64,000 bases of DNA from Chryseosolibacter indicum (GCF_018598585.1 NZ_JAHESD010000020.1:1-64000), one strand, 5' to 3'. Positions 1-9,588 are shown, numbered from the stretch's first letter. Program-made: numbers and translations. Notes: a model not told the origin generated them from the sequence alone.

Positions 1-3
1 CAT

Positions 4-690
4 TTACAACGTCTCCCCATTCAAATCCGTACCCAGCACCTCACTCACATAATCAAAGAAAGGACGTATGGCTTTAAAGCTCTTGTTAACATTCAGTAAG
101 AAATCATCAGCAAGTACTTCTTTATCTGCAAACGATCTTTCGAACCACAATTGCTTAAAACGCAAGAGTCCAATAGCAGGATGATCTTTTTCGAAACCTC
201 GCGGTGCCGTTCGTACCTGTTCGCCCTGCATCGCCCCAAATGTAGACACAACAGTTTTCAACTTCAAAAGCTTATACCAGTCTTCATAGTTTACCTCTAT
301 GTCTTGCCGAATTCGTTTCAAATCATCAGGGTTAGGATGGGCAAATCCACATGCAATACGTGAATTGCCAGGCTTGATCCAGAAATAATACCCACCACGA
401 AGAAAAGGTTTCCTTCGTTTAAGATATCCTGCGAAACGTGGATTATAGGGTGTCTTGTCGTCAGAGAACCGGACGTCATTATAAATACGGTACAAACTCT
501 TTTTTCCTGAGGGCGTCTCCAGGTCGTCATGCTCATTCATCTTCGCGATAAGCGCATCAATAAACTGCTCGGCATTTTCTTTTGCGCCTTCGTACTTCGC
601 TTTATTCGAAGCGAACCATTCTCTATTATTATTTACAGAAAGCTTCTTCAGAAAATCAAATGTACTCTTCTGAATAACAAAGGATTTCAT
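4..690 (-). CDS. DUF2461 family protein
   Basis: A 228-residue soluble protein with no signal peptide. The whole length matches my memory of the DUF2461 (TIGR02453) family: an N-terminal NNREWF element, a central stretch around NDVRFSDDKTPY, then a Tyr/Phe/Gly-rich strand (GGYYFWI). The family is widespread in Bacteroidota and has no established biochemical role. The ATG at 690 gives a full-length family member. The stop codon lies at the window edge, so the gene is complete. It points the same way as the HAD gene upstream (24 bp gap) and could be co-transcribed with it. Function is not inferred. Confidence 0.85.
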   Translation of the reverse strand: MKSFVIQKSTFDFLKKLSVNNNREWFASNKAKYEGAKENAEQFIDALIAKMNEHDDLETPSGKKSLYRIYNDVRFSDDKTPYNPRFAGYLKRRKPFLRGGYYFWIKPGNSRIACGFAHPNPDDLKRIRQDIEVNYEDWYKLLKLKTVVSTFGAMQGEQVRTAPRGFEKDHPAIGLLRFKQLWFERSFADKEVLADDFLLNVNKSFKAIRPFFDYVSEVLGTDLNGETL

Positions 691-713
691 AATCTTAACT
701 CAAACTATCTTCT

Positions 714-1373
714 TCACCACACCAATGAATTTAATGTCTTATCGTTGTAGTCGTTAATAACGCAAAGAACATTTGTATTTTGCAGCTCGTCAGCTGTATG
801 ATAAGAAGCAACGCCTACTGCCTTCATGCCTGCGCGTCGGGCAGCTTCAATACCTTTTGGTGAATCTTCAAATACAACACATTCTTCAGGCATAACCTTC
901 AGTCCTTGTGCTGCTTTTAAAAACACTTCCGGATGCGGCTTGCTTACTGCTACATCATCCGGACCAATAATAACTGAAAACAAATTTCTTAGGTTAAGAT
1001 TATCCAAGACATAATCTACATTTCCCACGATTGCAGCAGTTCCTATTGCTAACTTGATTTTTTCAGATTTTGCTCTGGTTAAAAAAGTATCTAACCCATC
1101 AATCAACTTTAAGTAGGGTAAAAATTCCTCGCGGTATCTTAACTCCTTTCGTAGAGAATGAGAATCCACTTCTTCTTTTGTAAATTTTGTCGCACCGAAT
1201 ACCCTTTCAAACAACTCCTCGTTCTTTCCATAAAGCTGATGTTTAAGTTCTTCTTGTGTAAGCGGTGCACCCAACTCTTCTACAATTACCTTATACCATG
1301 CAAGTTCATGATAATGCATATCGTTAATCATTGTACCGTTCATGTCGAAGATAAAAGCGTTGTATTTAGGCAT
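714..1373 (-). CDS. HAD-superfamily hydrolase, beta-phosphoglucomutase-like, with variant motif I (DMNGT)
   Basis: A 219-residue cytoplasmic HAD protein with a helical cap. Motif I is FDMNGT (D10-M-N12-G-T), motif III Lys lies in SKPHPEVF and motif IV is FEDSPKG, giving the usual order and length of the beta-phosphoglucomutase/phosphatase subfamily. The nucleophile Asp10 is present. The residue two positions later, normally the Asp that acts as general acid/base in phosphatases and mutases, is Asn12. Similar DMNGT proteins occur in Bacteroidota as far as I recall, so this may be a subfamily trait. Substrate unknown: a sugar phosphate is the family default, but the Asn makes ordinary phosphatase activity uncertain. 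Confidence 0.85.
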   Translation of the reverse strand: MPKYNAFIFDMNGTMINDMHYHELAWYKVIVEELGAPLTQEELKHQLYGKNEELFERVFGATKFTKEEVDSHSLRKELRYREEFLPYLKLIDGLDTFLTRAKSEKIKLAIGTAAIVGNVDYVLDNLNLRNLFSVIIGPDDVAVSKPHPEVFLKAAQGLKVMPEECVVFEDSPKGIEAARRAGMKAVGVASYHTADELQNTNVLCVINDYNDKTLNSLVW

Positions 1374-1489
1374 AGGATGTGTAATACTTTAATTCAAATA
1401 ACTGACGCGAAGGTAATGCTTACGATATTCAAAACAAGCACTTGATTCTTCAACTCGCGCTTATCCAACATCAGAGGCAAAGGAAATTC

Positions 1490-2905
1490 TTAAAACAAGA
1501 AAGCATAATTCTCTTCCAGCCTTTTTAACAGTGCCTCTGCATTAACCTTTTTCTTAAACAATGGTTCAAATGGATCTCCAACTTGTCTAAGTCTTTTTAA
1601 AACTGATTCCGGATTGAATTGTTCTGCCTGAAGCTCTTCCTTGACCTCATCCCACAAAAGGGGTGTTGCAACCAGTGCTGACTGCCCAGGTATGAACGAG
1701 TATGGCGCTATAACACTTACACCTTGCTTGTTAGCATGGTAATCCAAAAATACGCTCCCATAGGAGGCGTCAGAATCTTTAAGGCGAGCAAGATCTGGCA
1801 ATTTAAGCCTGACAAGTTTACACAGATATTCTCCTGCTTTTTCACTTGTACCGAAATCACTTTTAGCATCTAGTGGTATATAGACATGCAATCCTGAATT
1901 ACCGTTGGTCTTAACGAGGGATGGTAACTGAAGACCTGTTAAGATATCCCTTACTGTAAGGGTAACTTCGATCATCTTTGTAAATGCAGCATCTGAATCA
2001 ACACCAATAACAATGTAATCAGAAAACGCGGTTGATTTTAAACGTGAATGACCAACATGAAATGCTATGCATCCAAGTTCAACATATTGCAGCAGGTCAT
2101 CTTTGTCGTTACAAAGCAGTAATTGTTCTTTTCCTTTGGAAAGGCTAAGCCCATTCGTACGTTCTTCAAAGTCCTTACTTAACTCTGCTATATTCTTGTA
2201 CACAGTATGCTTTTTGTTGTTGATCGAATCCGGTTGGATCTGCAGCGGTCGGTCTTTAAGATAAGGTAATATGAAGTCTGCAATTTTATTATAATAATCA
2301 AGCACGTCTTTCTTCTTCAATTGTGGCTGCCTGAAGAGTACCTTATCCAGATCAGTAAAATGGATTTTACGTTTGAGCTTGTAGTCAGGTTGTTTGGTGC
2401 CTTTATCTTCCGCCTTCACCTTAGGTTTCTGTACATCCTTCTCTTTTCTTAAAGGAGGAGTTTCTGTCTTTACTTTAGGCGAAGGAATAACAAATTTCTC
2501 TGCCTTCTCCTTTTTCCTCACTGTAGGGAGTTCTGGCAAGGAAGAGAATTCTTTTTTTACTGCTTCGTCAAATTCAAAAGGCGTCTCGTCCCATACTTTA
2601 TTGGAGCTACTATGAAAGAAATAGATACCTGGCATCTCATCGCTTTCGTGCAGTTGGTGATTGGATGACTTCAGATTGTTTAACACTGCCTGAAAAGTCA
2701 TCTCATAAAAAAGCGCTGACTCTCCCTGAATGCCTTCAATGCTTATTCTTTCACGAATGGTGTCGCCTGCTTTGGTAATGAAAAGCCTGATGAGCTTCTC
2801 GCGGTCTTCCATGCTCTGACATGCGACAACAATCTCTACGATGGTTTTAAATGCTTTTGTATTCTTTCGGATTAACATGTTTATTTTTAGCCATGCAAAT
2901 ATCAA
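1490..2905 (-). CDS. Stand-alone LigD polymerase (primase-polymerase)-like protein, divergent active site
   Basis: A 471-residue protein. Residues 1-125 are an unrecognised alpha/beta region and about 125-178 are a Lys/Pro/Glu-rich linker. Residues about 180-465 align by eye with the polymerase domain of ATP-dependent DNA ligase D: FTDLDKVLF start, LKDRPL, the region before GLHVYIPL (His340), FLDY (Asp388), IAPYS, and a C-terminal PLLWDEV. LigD-Pol normally synthesises short NTP/dNTP extensions in non-homologous end joining. Several motifs differ. The metal-binding DLDP reads G301-V-D303-S-D305, RYPDG reads QPDS, and the Arg after YS is missing. No ligase domain, phosphoesterase domain or Ku gene is seen here. 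The start could also be Met10 (position 2878). Activity is therefore doubtful. Confidence 0.75.
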   Translation of the reverse strand: MIFAWLKINMLIRKNTKAFKTIVEIVVACQSMEDREKLIRLFITKAGDTIRERISIEGIQGESALFYEMTFQAVLNNLKSSNHQLHESDEMPGIYFFHSSSNKVWDETPFEFDEAVKKEFSSLPELPTVRKKEKAEKFVIPSPKVKTETPPLRKEKDVQKPKVKAEDKGTKQPDYKLKRKIHFTDLDKVLFRQPQLKKKDVLDYYNKIADFILPYLKDRPLQIQPDSINNKKHTVYKNIAELSKDFEERTNGLSLSKGKEQLLLCNDKDDLLQYVELGCIAFHVGHSRLKSTAFSDYIVIGVDSDAAFTKMIEVTLTVRDILTGLQLPSLVKTNGNSGLHVYIPLDAKSDFGTSEKAGEYLCKLVRLKLPDLARLKDSDASYGSVFLDYHANKQGVSVIAPYSFIPGQSALVATPLLWDEVKEELQAEQFNPESVLKRLRQVGDPFEPLFKKKVNAEALLKRLEENYAFLF

Positions 2906-2951
2906 ATATAAAATGGATGGTTGTTGATAGATAGATAGATGGCAAAAGTTC

Positions 2952-3290
2952 TTACTTTCTTTTTGAACGTTTGGCTCTCTTGTTAAAGTCGAGACAGAGC
3001 GCTACCCAATATTCAAAATCCTTCGAAGACTTCATTCCTGTTTCATCTATAAGCACGCATCCCTTCATACGTTTACCTTCAAGCGTCATTATCCGACAAC
3101 CTGGCTTTTCAAGTAAAGTATCTACTATCTCACGATCAATCCTGCACATCATTTCATCTTTCATGATTCCAATACACATCTTATCATTGACCATAAATAT
3201 CAGACCTCCCATCATTTGTTTTTCATCTACCTTTGGTACTTCAGCAAGTCTTTCACGTATGCGATCGGCCAGTTTTTCATTATATGCCAT
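2952..3290 (-). CDS. TfoX N-terminal domain protein
   Basis: A small soluble protein of 112 residues from the ATG at 3290. An upstream in-frame ATG at 3299 would add three residues, but the MAYNEKLADRIRE start fits the family better. It matches the TfoX/Sxy N-terminal domain: helix with LADRIRERL, KQMMGGLIFMVNDKMCIG, then a strand-helix ending in a Lys/Arg-rich tail. In Bacteroidota these stand-alone proteins are common and are not shown to control competence as TfoX does in gamma-proteobacteria. The gene sits 46 bp downstream of nothing on its own strand; LigD-Pol-like starts just below it. Role unknown. Confidence 0.8.
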   Translation of the reverse strand: MAYNEKLADRIRERLAEVPKVDEKQMMGGLIFMVNDKMCIGIMKDEMMCRIDREIVDTLLEKPGCRIMTLEGKRMKGCVLIDETGMKSSKDFEYWVALCLDFNKRAKRSKRK

Positions 3291-3510
3291 ACATAACAAT
3301 TATGTTACAGATCTTTCTGCATATAGGGGTCTTCCTAATCCCTATTTGGAGAAAAGGTTACTTCAGTCTTCGTTTAAGTAAAATAGCGTAAAATGGACAT
3401 CTTACAATTCAAATAACTTTAATGCTGCTTTTATACCTTTATTTCCCCTGAATCGTGTCAAAAAGGTCACTTTGTTACAAGGTACAGTATTAAAAGCAAG
3501 AACAGAGATT

Positions 3511-6500
3511 TTAAAGGATTACAGAGGCTTGTTTAATGGGTAACATTATCTGAAAGGTAGCACCTTCATTTTTTCTACCAGAAGCTCTTATTGATCCGCC
3601 ATGTCGTTGCACAATCTTCCGGCAAAGCGATAAACCTAGCCCAGTTCCTTCAAATTTGTCTTTGGTATTTAATCTGATAAATGCGTTGAAGATCTTTTCA
3701 GCGTACTCTCCTTCAAAACCAATCCCATTATCTTTAATAATAATCTTGACAAAACCATTTTCTACGTTAGCTGCGCTTATAGAAATAAATGGAGGTTCAT
3801 TGGGTTTAGAAAACTTCAATGAATTATTGATAAGATTATAGAACAATTGATAAATAAGTACACCTGCACCTTGGATGCTTGGCAAAGGTGTTGTTTTAAT
3901 AATTGCCTGCTTTTGCTGAATAACTACTTCAAGATCGCTTTCAATGTTTCTGATTATCTGGTTCAAATCTATCTGATCAATCTTTTGCTCGAGTGCATTT
4001 ACCGTTGAATATGCGAGAACACCTTCGATCATAGCACCCATTCTGTCTGCAGAATGTTGGATCTTCTGCAAAAACAACTTCGTTTTGTCTGATAAGGTAT
4101 TCTGTAGCTCACTTTCAAGCCTGCTGGCGAATATTTTAATTTTTCTTACGGGCTCTTTAAGATCATGACTTGTAACATGTGCGAATTGAAGAAGGTCTTC
4201 GTTAGAGCGTTGTAACTCTTTGGTTCGCTCACCCACAAGTATTTCTAATTTTTCCGAAACTGTTTTTTGATCATGAATATCCGTACTGGTGCCTACCCAT
4301 TGTACCACCTTGCCTTCTGAATTTTTTAGAGGATATGCCTGTGTTAAAAACCAACGGTAAAACCCGTCCCTTCTGCGCATAGGAAAAGTAAGTTCAAAAG
4401 GCTCACTTCTATCCAATGCCTCTTTCAAAACCGTGGTTGTATATAGTAAGTGATCAGGGTGTACAATTGTCTTCCAGCCATCACCCTGAACCTCTTCAAA
4501 GGTTGTACCAGTATAATCATACCAGCGTTGGTTGTACCAGTATATCCAGCCATCGCCATTGGCAGTCCATGATAGTTGTGAAATGGAATTAGCAAGTGTA
4601 CGGAACCTTTCTTCCTGTTCTTTCAAGTTGGCCTCAAAGCGTTTCCGTTCAGTGACATCCTGCATAGAGCCTAACATCCTAATAGATTTGCCTTCGTGAT
4701 TCTGAAGTACAAAACCTCTATCCAACACGGATTTATAACTTCCATCACTGCATCTGAATCGATACTCGTCCATCCATGAGCTGCCACCTTCATTAATTAC
4801 CTGGTAAATACCCTTTATTACCTGCTCCCGATCGTCAGGGTGAATCCGCTCTTTCCACCAGTTAATAGAATTATCTACTTCGTCAGTTCGGTAGCCTAGC
4901 ACCGTAGTTACAGCCTCATTCCATATCAGTTCATTTGTAAACAAATTCCAATCCCATATAGCATCGCGTGTGGCCTTGTTAAGCAGACGAAAACGCTCAT
5001 CACTTAACTTAAGCTTTTCCAGTGCAAGCTTTCTTTCGTTTATATCTTCTATTACAGATATAAAATATTCAGGTTTGCCCTTACTATCCCTTACCGGGGC
5101 AACGGTAATGTTTACCCATATAATAGAACCACTTTTATGAATATATCGCTTCTCTAACGAATAATTAGGAATAGAACCATTGTATAGATGACGCAGTAGG
5201 TCAACGTCTTCGTTTATATCATCTTTAAAAGTAATATCCTGAAAAGTGCGCTGAAGCAATTCTTCTTCAGAATATCCTGTAATTTCGCAAAGGCGTTGAT
5301 TAACGAGTAGCCATTTTCCTTCAGGTGAAACGTGTGATATCCCTACTGCAGCATTTTCGAAAGTACCTCTGAAACGCTCTTCGCTCTTTCTCAACTTCTC
5401 TTCAGTCTCCTTCTGACTTGTAATATCAAGGCTTACACCCGTTAATGTAGTGAGCTCACCCTCGGCGTTATGATGATACTTTCCCAATGATCTGATCCAC
5501 CTCAATTCTTCATTATCTGCTCTTATTATACGGTATTCAGCGTCATAAGGAGTATGATTTTCATAAGATTGCTGAAGGAGTGTTAGTGCCATTTGCTTGT
5601 CAGCTGGATGAATCACACCGTGCCAATGGTTAAAATCCAAATCATTTCTTTCAGTGTCATACCCCCACATTCTCTTGAGTAAAGGAGACCAGCCAATTTT
5701 TTTGGTTTTAATGTTATACCACCATGTTCCGAGCTGTGCTGATTCTGTCGCAAGTTGAAGGTGGGCGGCAAGTCGTTGTAGCTCCACGTCTGCCTTTTTC
5801 CTTTCAGTAATATCAGAAGTTAGTACCAATATAGATACTACTTCACCCTTCTCGTCAAACTCGGGCACCAACCGCGAGTAACTGTGTACGTTCCAGCCTG
5901 GCATTTCATGCTCTAAGATATTCAGGCGCTTTGTCTGAAAGGCAATAGCAAGATGCTTATCAAAAAAAACACATAGCTCTTCCGGAAGTCCTACCTCTCG
6001 GTATGTTTTACCTATAACATCTTCAGCCTTTGCACCTATGAATTGGTAGATCTGCGGGCTTGCATATAGGTAACGGAAATTTCTGTCATGTCTGGTTATC
6101 AGGTCGGGTGAGTTCTCTGCCAGCGACCTGTAACGCTCTTCACTTTGTTTTAATTGTTCCTTGCTTTTCTTCTCGGCAGTAATGTCTTCAGCAAGTCCAA
6201 GAAGTTCTCGTGTACTACCGTCGTCATTCTTTACAACGGAAAGATTGAGCCTTATCCAAATAATCTCACCACTTTTCTTGATACATCTCTTTTCAACAGC
6301 AATTCCCTTGTCGTCTTCCTCAAGGAGCTGGTCGATATGTATGGTAAGTTTAGCACGATCTTCCTGATAAGTAAGCTCGATTAGTTGCTTATCCATCATC
6401 TCCTCTTCTGTGTATTCAAAAAGGCGCAGCCATACTTTATTAGCGTAAGAGACCTTTCCCCTTACACTAATAATGGCCATTCCTATAGGAGCATAGGCAA

Positions 6501-6534
6501 AGGCATTCTTAAACTGCTGCTCAATTACTTCCAT
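3511..6534 (-). CDS. Soluble hybrid sensor: six PAS domains plus histidine kinase
   Basis: A 1007-residue protein with no membrane segment. I count six PAS/PAC units: about 1-125, 130-250, 255-385, 385-510, 512-640 and 640-765. Most end in a DI(T/N)E or DITSQK-type PAC tail followed by an SEERFR-type linker. A coiled coil (EILVGERTKELQRS) leads into the HisKA domain, with the phospho-acceptor His in TSHDLKEPVRK (about 780-850). The HATPase_c domain follows, with N-box NLINNSLKFS, G1 KDNGIGF and G2 GTGLGLSL. No receiver domain or partner response regulator is adjacent, so it is an orphan kinase. The signal is probably cytoplasmic (redox, light or ligand bound by one of the PAS units), which cannot be told from sequence. 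Confidence 0.9.
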   Translation of the reverse strand: MEVIEQQFKNAFAYAPIGMAIISVRGKVSYANKVWLRLFEYTEEEMMDKQLIELTYQEDRAKLTIHIDQLLEEDDKGIAVEKRCIKKSGEIIWIRLNLSVVKNDDGSTRELLGLAEDITAEKKSKEQLKQSEERYRSLAENSPDLITRHDRNFRYLYASPQIYQFIGAKAEDVIGKTYREVGLPEELCVFFDKHLAIAFQTKRLNILEHEMPGWNVHSYSRLVPEFDEKGEVVSILVLTSDITERKKADVELQRLAAHLQLATESAQLGTWWYNIKTKKIGWSPLLKRMWGYDTERNDLDFNHWHGVIHPADKQMALTLLQQSYENHTPYDAEYRIIRADNEELRWIRSLGKYHHNAEGELTTLTGVSLDITSQKETEEKLRKSEERFRGTFENAAVGISHVSPEGKWLLVNQRLCEITGYSEEELLQRTFQDITFKDDINEDVDLLRHLYNGSIPNYSLEKRYIHKSGSIIWVNITVAPVRDSKGKPEYFISVIEDINERKLALEKLKLSDERFRLLNKATRDAIWDWNLFTNELIWNEAVTTVLGYRTDEVDNSINWWKERIHPDDREQVIKGIYQVINEGGSSWMDEYRFRCSDGSYKSVLDRGFVLQNHEGKSIRMLGSMQDVTERKRFEANLKEQEERFRTLANSISQLSWTANGDGWIYWYNQRWYDYTGTTFEEVQGDGWKTIVHPDHLLYTTTVLKEALDRSEPFELTFPMRRRDGFYRWFLTQAYPLKNSEGKVVQWVGTSTDIHDQKTVSEKLEILVGERTKELQRSNEDLLQFAHVTSHDLKEPVRKIKIFASRLESELQNTLSDKTKLFLQKIQHSADRMGAMIEGVLAYSTVNALEQKIDQIDLNQIIRNIESDLEVVIQQKQAIIKTTPLPSIQGAGVLIYQLFYNLINNSLKFSKPNEPPFISISAANVENGFVKIIIKDNGIGFEGEYAEKIFNAFIRLNTKDKFEGTGLGLSLCRKIVQRHGGSIRASGRKNEGATFQIMLPIKQASVIL

Positions 6535-6841
6535 CCAACTTTAGAAAAGACGATAAGAATTCTTAACAGAACCAGGAATAAAACCTTTCAAATAACACTG
6601 TCGTTGACGAGATGAAATTGTCTAAAAACGTTCAAACGGCTGAAGTGTTAATTGGAACGTGAATATAGTAGTTCTCGCAAAATAAAGTAATCACCCTAGA
6701 TTAGTTTAACCATAATCAATTTATATACCGGTTGTAGCCATCAAGTTTACTGCTGCTTGTTAATCCCAGACAAAGTAATTCTAAGTTAAGCCTTCCTATA
6801 TGGAATGGAATTTTACCGGTTATTCATTAAAATATTTGTAT
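6535..6841. other. Divergent intergenic region between the PAS kinase and the SDR gene
   Basis: This 307-bp AT-rich stretch lies between divergently transcribed genes and must contain both promoters. ACCGGTTGT and ACCGGTTAT occur once each, near 6727 and 6814. No exact Bacteroidota TTTG/TAnnTTTG promoter pair, terminator, RNA gene or convincing reading frame was seen. Confidence 0.4.
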
Positions 6842-7726
6842 ATGGCAACCAACAATGAAAATAAAAGAAATGAGTATGCTCTGGTAACAGGCGGTACAAG
6901 CGGTATAGGTTATGAGATAGCTAAGTTATTGGCGAAAGATGGATACAATCTTGTACTGGTAGCCAGATCATCAGACCGGCTGTTAGAAGTAAGTGATGAG
7001 TTCCAGGACCTGGGTGTAGACGTTTTACTGTTAGACAAAGATCTTTTTGAAGCTAACGCGGCAAGAGAAATATACGATGAACTTAAGGCCAGGAACATCC
7101 AGATAGATGTACTGATTAATAATGCTGGTCAGGGGCAGAAGGGTAAGTTTAACGAAGTGCCCTTCGAAAGACATATCGATGTGATCCAGCTTAACATCGT
7201 TTCACTCGTTTCGCTAACTAAGTTATTCCTTGACGATATGGTTGCACGAAATAATGGTAAGATCTTAAACCTTGCTTCCGTAGTTTCTAAAACACCAGCG
7301 CCTGAGTTCTCCGTTTATGCCGCAAGCAAAGCGTTCGTTCTGTCTTTCTCGGAAGCTTTAGCGAAAGAGCTAGCAGAGACGAATGTCACTATTACAGCAT
7401 TGCTACCTGGCAGAACTGACACTGACTTCTTTCACAAAGCTGACCTAACCGACAGTAAAGAATACCAGGAGCATAAATTGGCTGATCCTGCTGAAGTGGC
7501 TAAAGATGGGTATCAAGCACTCATGAGCGGCAAGAGCCGTATTATTTCAGGAGCTCAGAATAAAGTGATGGTTGGGATGATGAACTCAATGCCTGACAGC
7601 GCCAATGCCGCCAACATGCAGAAAAACATGCAACCCTCAGATAAAGAACAAGGGGAAAGAAAAGAAAGACCTGGCCATGCTGCATCTGAACAAGAACGAG
7701 AAGCAATGGGAAAGGAAAAAGTTTAA
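6842..7726 (+). CDS. SDR-family NAD(P)-dependent oxidoreductase
   Basis: A classical short-chain dehydrogenase of 294 residues. The ATG at 6842 (MATNNENK) is preferred. The in-frame ATG at 6800 would add a 14-residue tail unlike the family. The cofactor motif is TGGTSGIG, followed by NNAG and the catalytic Ser and YxxxK (NLAS, then YAASK). It resembles the DltE/YqjQ-like group of SDRs. After the Rossmann fold there is a hydrophilic, Lys/Glu-rich C-terminal tail of about 45 residues (SDKEQGERKERPGH), unusual for the family. A strong terminator follows at 7750-7778, so the gene is probably monocistronic. Substrate unknown. Confidence 0.88.
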   Translation: MATNNENKRNEYALVTGGTSGIGYEIAKLLAKDGYNLVLVARSSDRLLEVSDEFQDLGVDVLLLDKDLFEANAAREIYDELKARNIQIDVLINNAGQGQKGKFNEVPFERHIDVIQLNIVSLVSLTKLFLDDMVARNNGKILNLASVVSKTPAPEFSVYAASKAFVLSFSEALAKELAETNVTITALLPGRTDTDFFHKADLTDSKEYQEHKLADPAEVAKDGYQALMSGKSRIISGAQNKVMVGMMNSMPDSANAANMQKNMQPSDKEQGERKERPGHAASEQEREAMGKEKV

Positions 7727-7749
7727 TCCAATATATAGTGTGTAAGTAC

Positions 7750-7786
7750 AAAGGCCTGTTGTTGAAAGACAGGCCTTGTTATTTAT
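7750..7786 (+). terminator. Intrinsic terminator after the SDR gene
   Basis: Perfect 10-bp stem CAAGGCCTGT (7750-7759) and ACAGGCCTTG (7769-7778) with a 9-nt loop, followed by a T-rich TTATTTATTT tail, 24 bp after the SDR stop codon. Confidence 0.85.
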
Positions 7787-7854
7787 TTATGCTGATATGA
7801 CCGCTACATTCATATTGCCCAGATTGTGAAGTACAATTAAATACCTTATAATAA

Positions 7855-8628
7855 ATGCAAGGCATACAAAACTTCTATTCCGGTCTTAGTGGTATAGCGC
7901 TTCCCAATCCAAAATATCAATATCCTACTGAGTTCCAGAAATCGAGTCGTCTAACGTATTACAATTCTCTGTTTAACAGCATCGAAGTTAACAGTACCTT
8001 CTATAAGATCCCAAGAAGCGCTACGCTGGAACGCTGGGCTTCTTCCGTTGGCGATAATTTTAAATTTACCTTTAAGCTCTTTAAGGAAATAACACACACC
8101 AAGAATCTTATGTTTGATGCGGTACACATTGAGCAGTTTATACGAACAATCTCTCATGCCGGCAAAAAAAGAGCATGCTTACTTGTACAGTTTCCACCAA
8201 GTTTAAAAAAAGAGAGTATTCGCCAGGTAGATCACCTGTTGGATAAGATCAAACTCAATGACGCTGATAATTTATGGAATATAGTGGTTGAGTTTCGTGA
8301 CAAAAGTTGGTATCACAACGATGTTTATGAAATGTTGTCATTTTACAATGTCACACTTGTAATTCATGATATTCCCAAATCTGCTACACCCGTTAAAACT
8401 ACTTCATCTGATGTTATTTACATACGGTTTCATGGGCCGACGGGAAATTACGGTGGTAGCTATACCGATGCCTTCCTCCTGGAGTATGCCGAATACGTAA
8501 GAGGTTGGTTGAATGAAGAGAAAAAGGTGTTTGTATATTTTAACAATACGAAGGGCGATGCCTTTAAAAACCTAAACACATTCAACAAATACCTAAGCGA
8601 ATTAACAAGTGATGTGAACATGTACTAA
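7855..8628 (+). CDS. DUF72 family protein
   Basis: A 257-residue soluble protein of the DUF72 family, which adopts a TIM-barrel-like fold. Signature stretches are SIEVNSTFYKIP near residue 42, FTFKLFKEITH, LVQFPPSLKK, VEFRDKSW and YIRFHGPTG. No enzymatic activity is established for the family. It starts 76 bp after the preceding terminator, so it likely has its own promoter. It is followed 44 bp later by the GH43 gene on the same strand. Confidence 0.88.
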   Translation: MQGIQNFYSGLSGIALPNPKYQYPTEFQKSSRLTYYNSLFNSIEVNSTFYKIPRSATLERWASSVGDNFKFTFKLFKEITHTKNLMFDAVHIEQFIRTISHAGKKRACLLVQFPPSLKKESIRQVDHLLDKIKLNDADNLWNIVVEFRDKSWYHNDVYEMLSFYNVTLVIHDIPKSATPVKTTSSDVIYIRFHGPTGNYGGSYTDAFLLEYAEYVRGWLNEEKKVFVYFNNTKGDAFKNLNTFNKYLSELTSDVNMY

Positions 8629-8672
8629 AAAGAGTAAGTTAAATACTTTAGTAAGACTAAATTATTCGTGTT

Positions 8673-9578
8673 ATGGAGACAAAGGAAATTATGACTAGCC
8701 TGGGCAATCCTATTATAAGGCATAAATTTACTGCAGACCCAACAGTACTTGTTCATGAGCAAAAAGTATACTTATATACAGGTCATGATGAAGCCTTACC
8801 TGACAGATATGAATATGTTATGAATGAGTGGCTATGTTTTTCTTCTGAAGACCTCATTCATTGGACAGAACATCCTGTTCCCCTTAAAGCAAAAAATTTC
8901 AAATGGGCCAGTGGGGATGCCTATGCCTCTAACGTTATCAGGCATTATGACAAGTTTTTCTGGTATGCTGCAGTTACGCATGCTACCATACCTGGAAAGG
9001 CTATAGGTGTAGCAATATCTGAACATCCAACAGGACCATTTAAAGATGCAAGGGGTTCTGCATTAATAACAACACAAATGGGTATAAAACTAGGTACCGA
9101 CAACTTTGACCCTAGCGTATTGGTGGATGACGATGGACAAGCATATATCTTCTGGGGAAAGAATATTTGCTACTACGCAAAACTTAAGGAAAATATGATT
9201 GAGATTGATGGAACTATAAATACACTTAATCTTCCTGAGTTTCAGGAGGGCGTACATCTTCATAAGAAGAACGGATCGTATTACTTATCCTACGGTTATG
9301 AATTTCCTGAAAAGGTTGGCTATGCTATGAGTAGATCTATCACCGGACCCTGGGAATTTAAAGGCATACTTAATGAAATAGCAGGTAACTGCGAAACCAA
9401 CAGACCTGCTATAATAGAATTCAAAGGCAAAGATTACTTTTTCTATCACAACGGAAGTCTTAAACATGGCGGAAGCCACCGACGTTCTGTATGTATAGAT
9501 CACCTTTTTTATAATGAAGACGGAACGATGAAAAGAGTAATAATGTCTTCTGAAGGTGTCAGTAAGGCCACGCACTAA
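8673..9578 (+). CDS. Glycoside hydrolase family 43 (five-bladed beta-propeller), cytoplasmic
   Basis: A 301-residue GH43-like enzyme without signal peptide, so probably cytoplasmic. The catalytic trio is in the expected order: base Asp in the early HKFTADPTV strand, pKa-modulating Asp in NFDPSVLVDDDG, and acid Glu in FQEGVHLHK. SYYLSYG and GNCETNRPAII further support the propeller. GH43 members release arabinose, xylose or galactose residues. This one would act on imported oligosaccharides. It lies tail to tail, 10 bp from the last gene of the PUL on the other strand, so it is probably a functional part of the locus with separate transcription. Exact subfamily and substrate are not known. Confidence 0.85.
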   Translation: METKEIMTSLGNPIIRHKFTADPTVLVHEQKVYLYTGHDEALPDRYEYVMNEWLCFSSEDLIHWTEHPVPLKAKNFKWASGDAYASNVIRHYDKFFWYAAVTHATIPGKAIGVAISEHPTGPFKDARGSALITTQMGIKLGTDNFDPSVLVDDDGQAYIFWGKNICYYAKLKENMIEIDGTINTLNLPEFQEGVHLHKKNGSYYLSYGYEFPEKVGYAMSRSITGPWEFKGILNEIAGNCETNRPAIIEFKGKDYFFYHNGSLKHGGSHRRSVCIDHLFYNEDGTMKRVIMSSEGVSKATH

Positions 9579-9588
9579 CTCAGTAATA

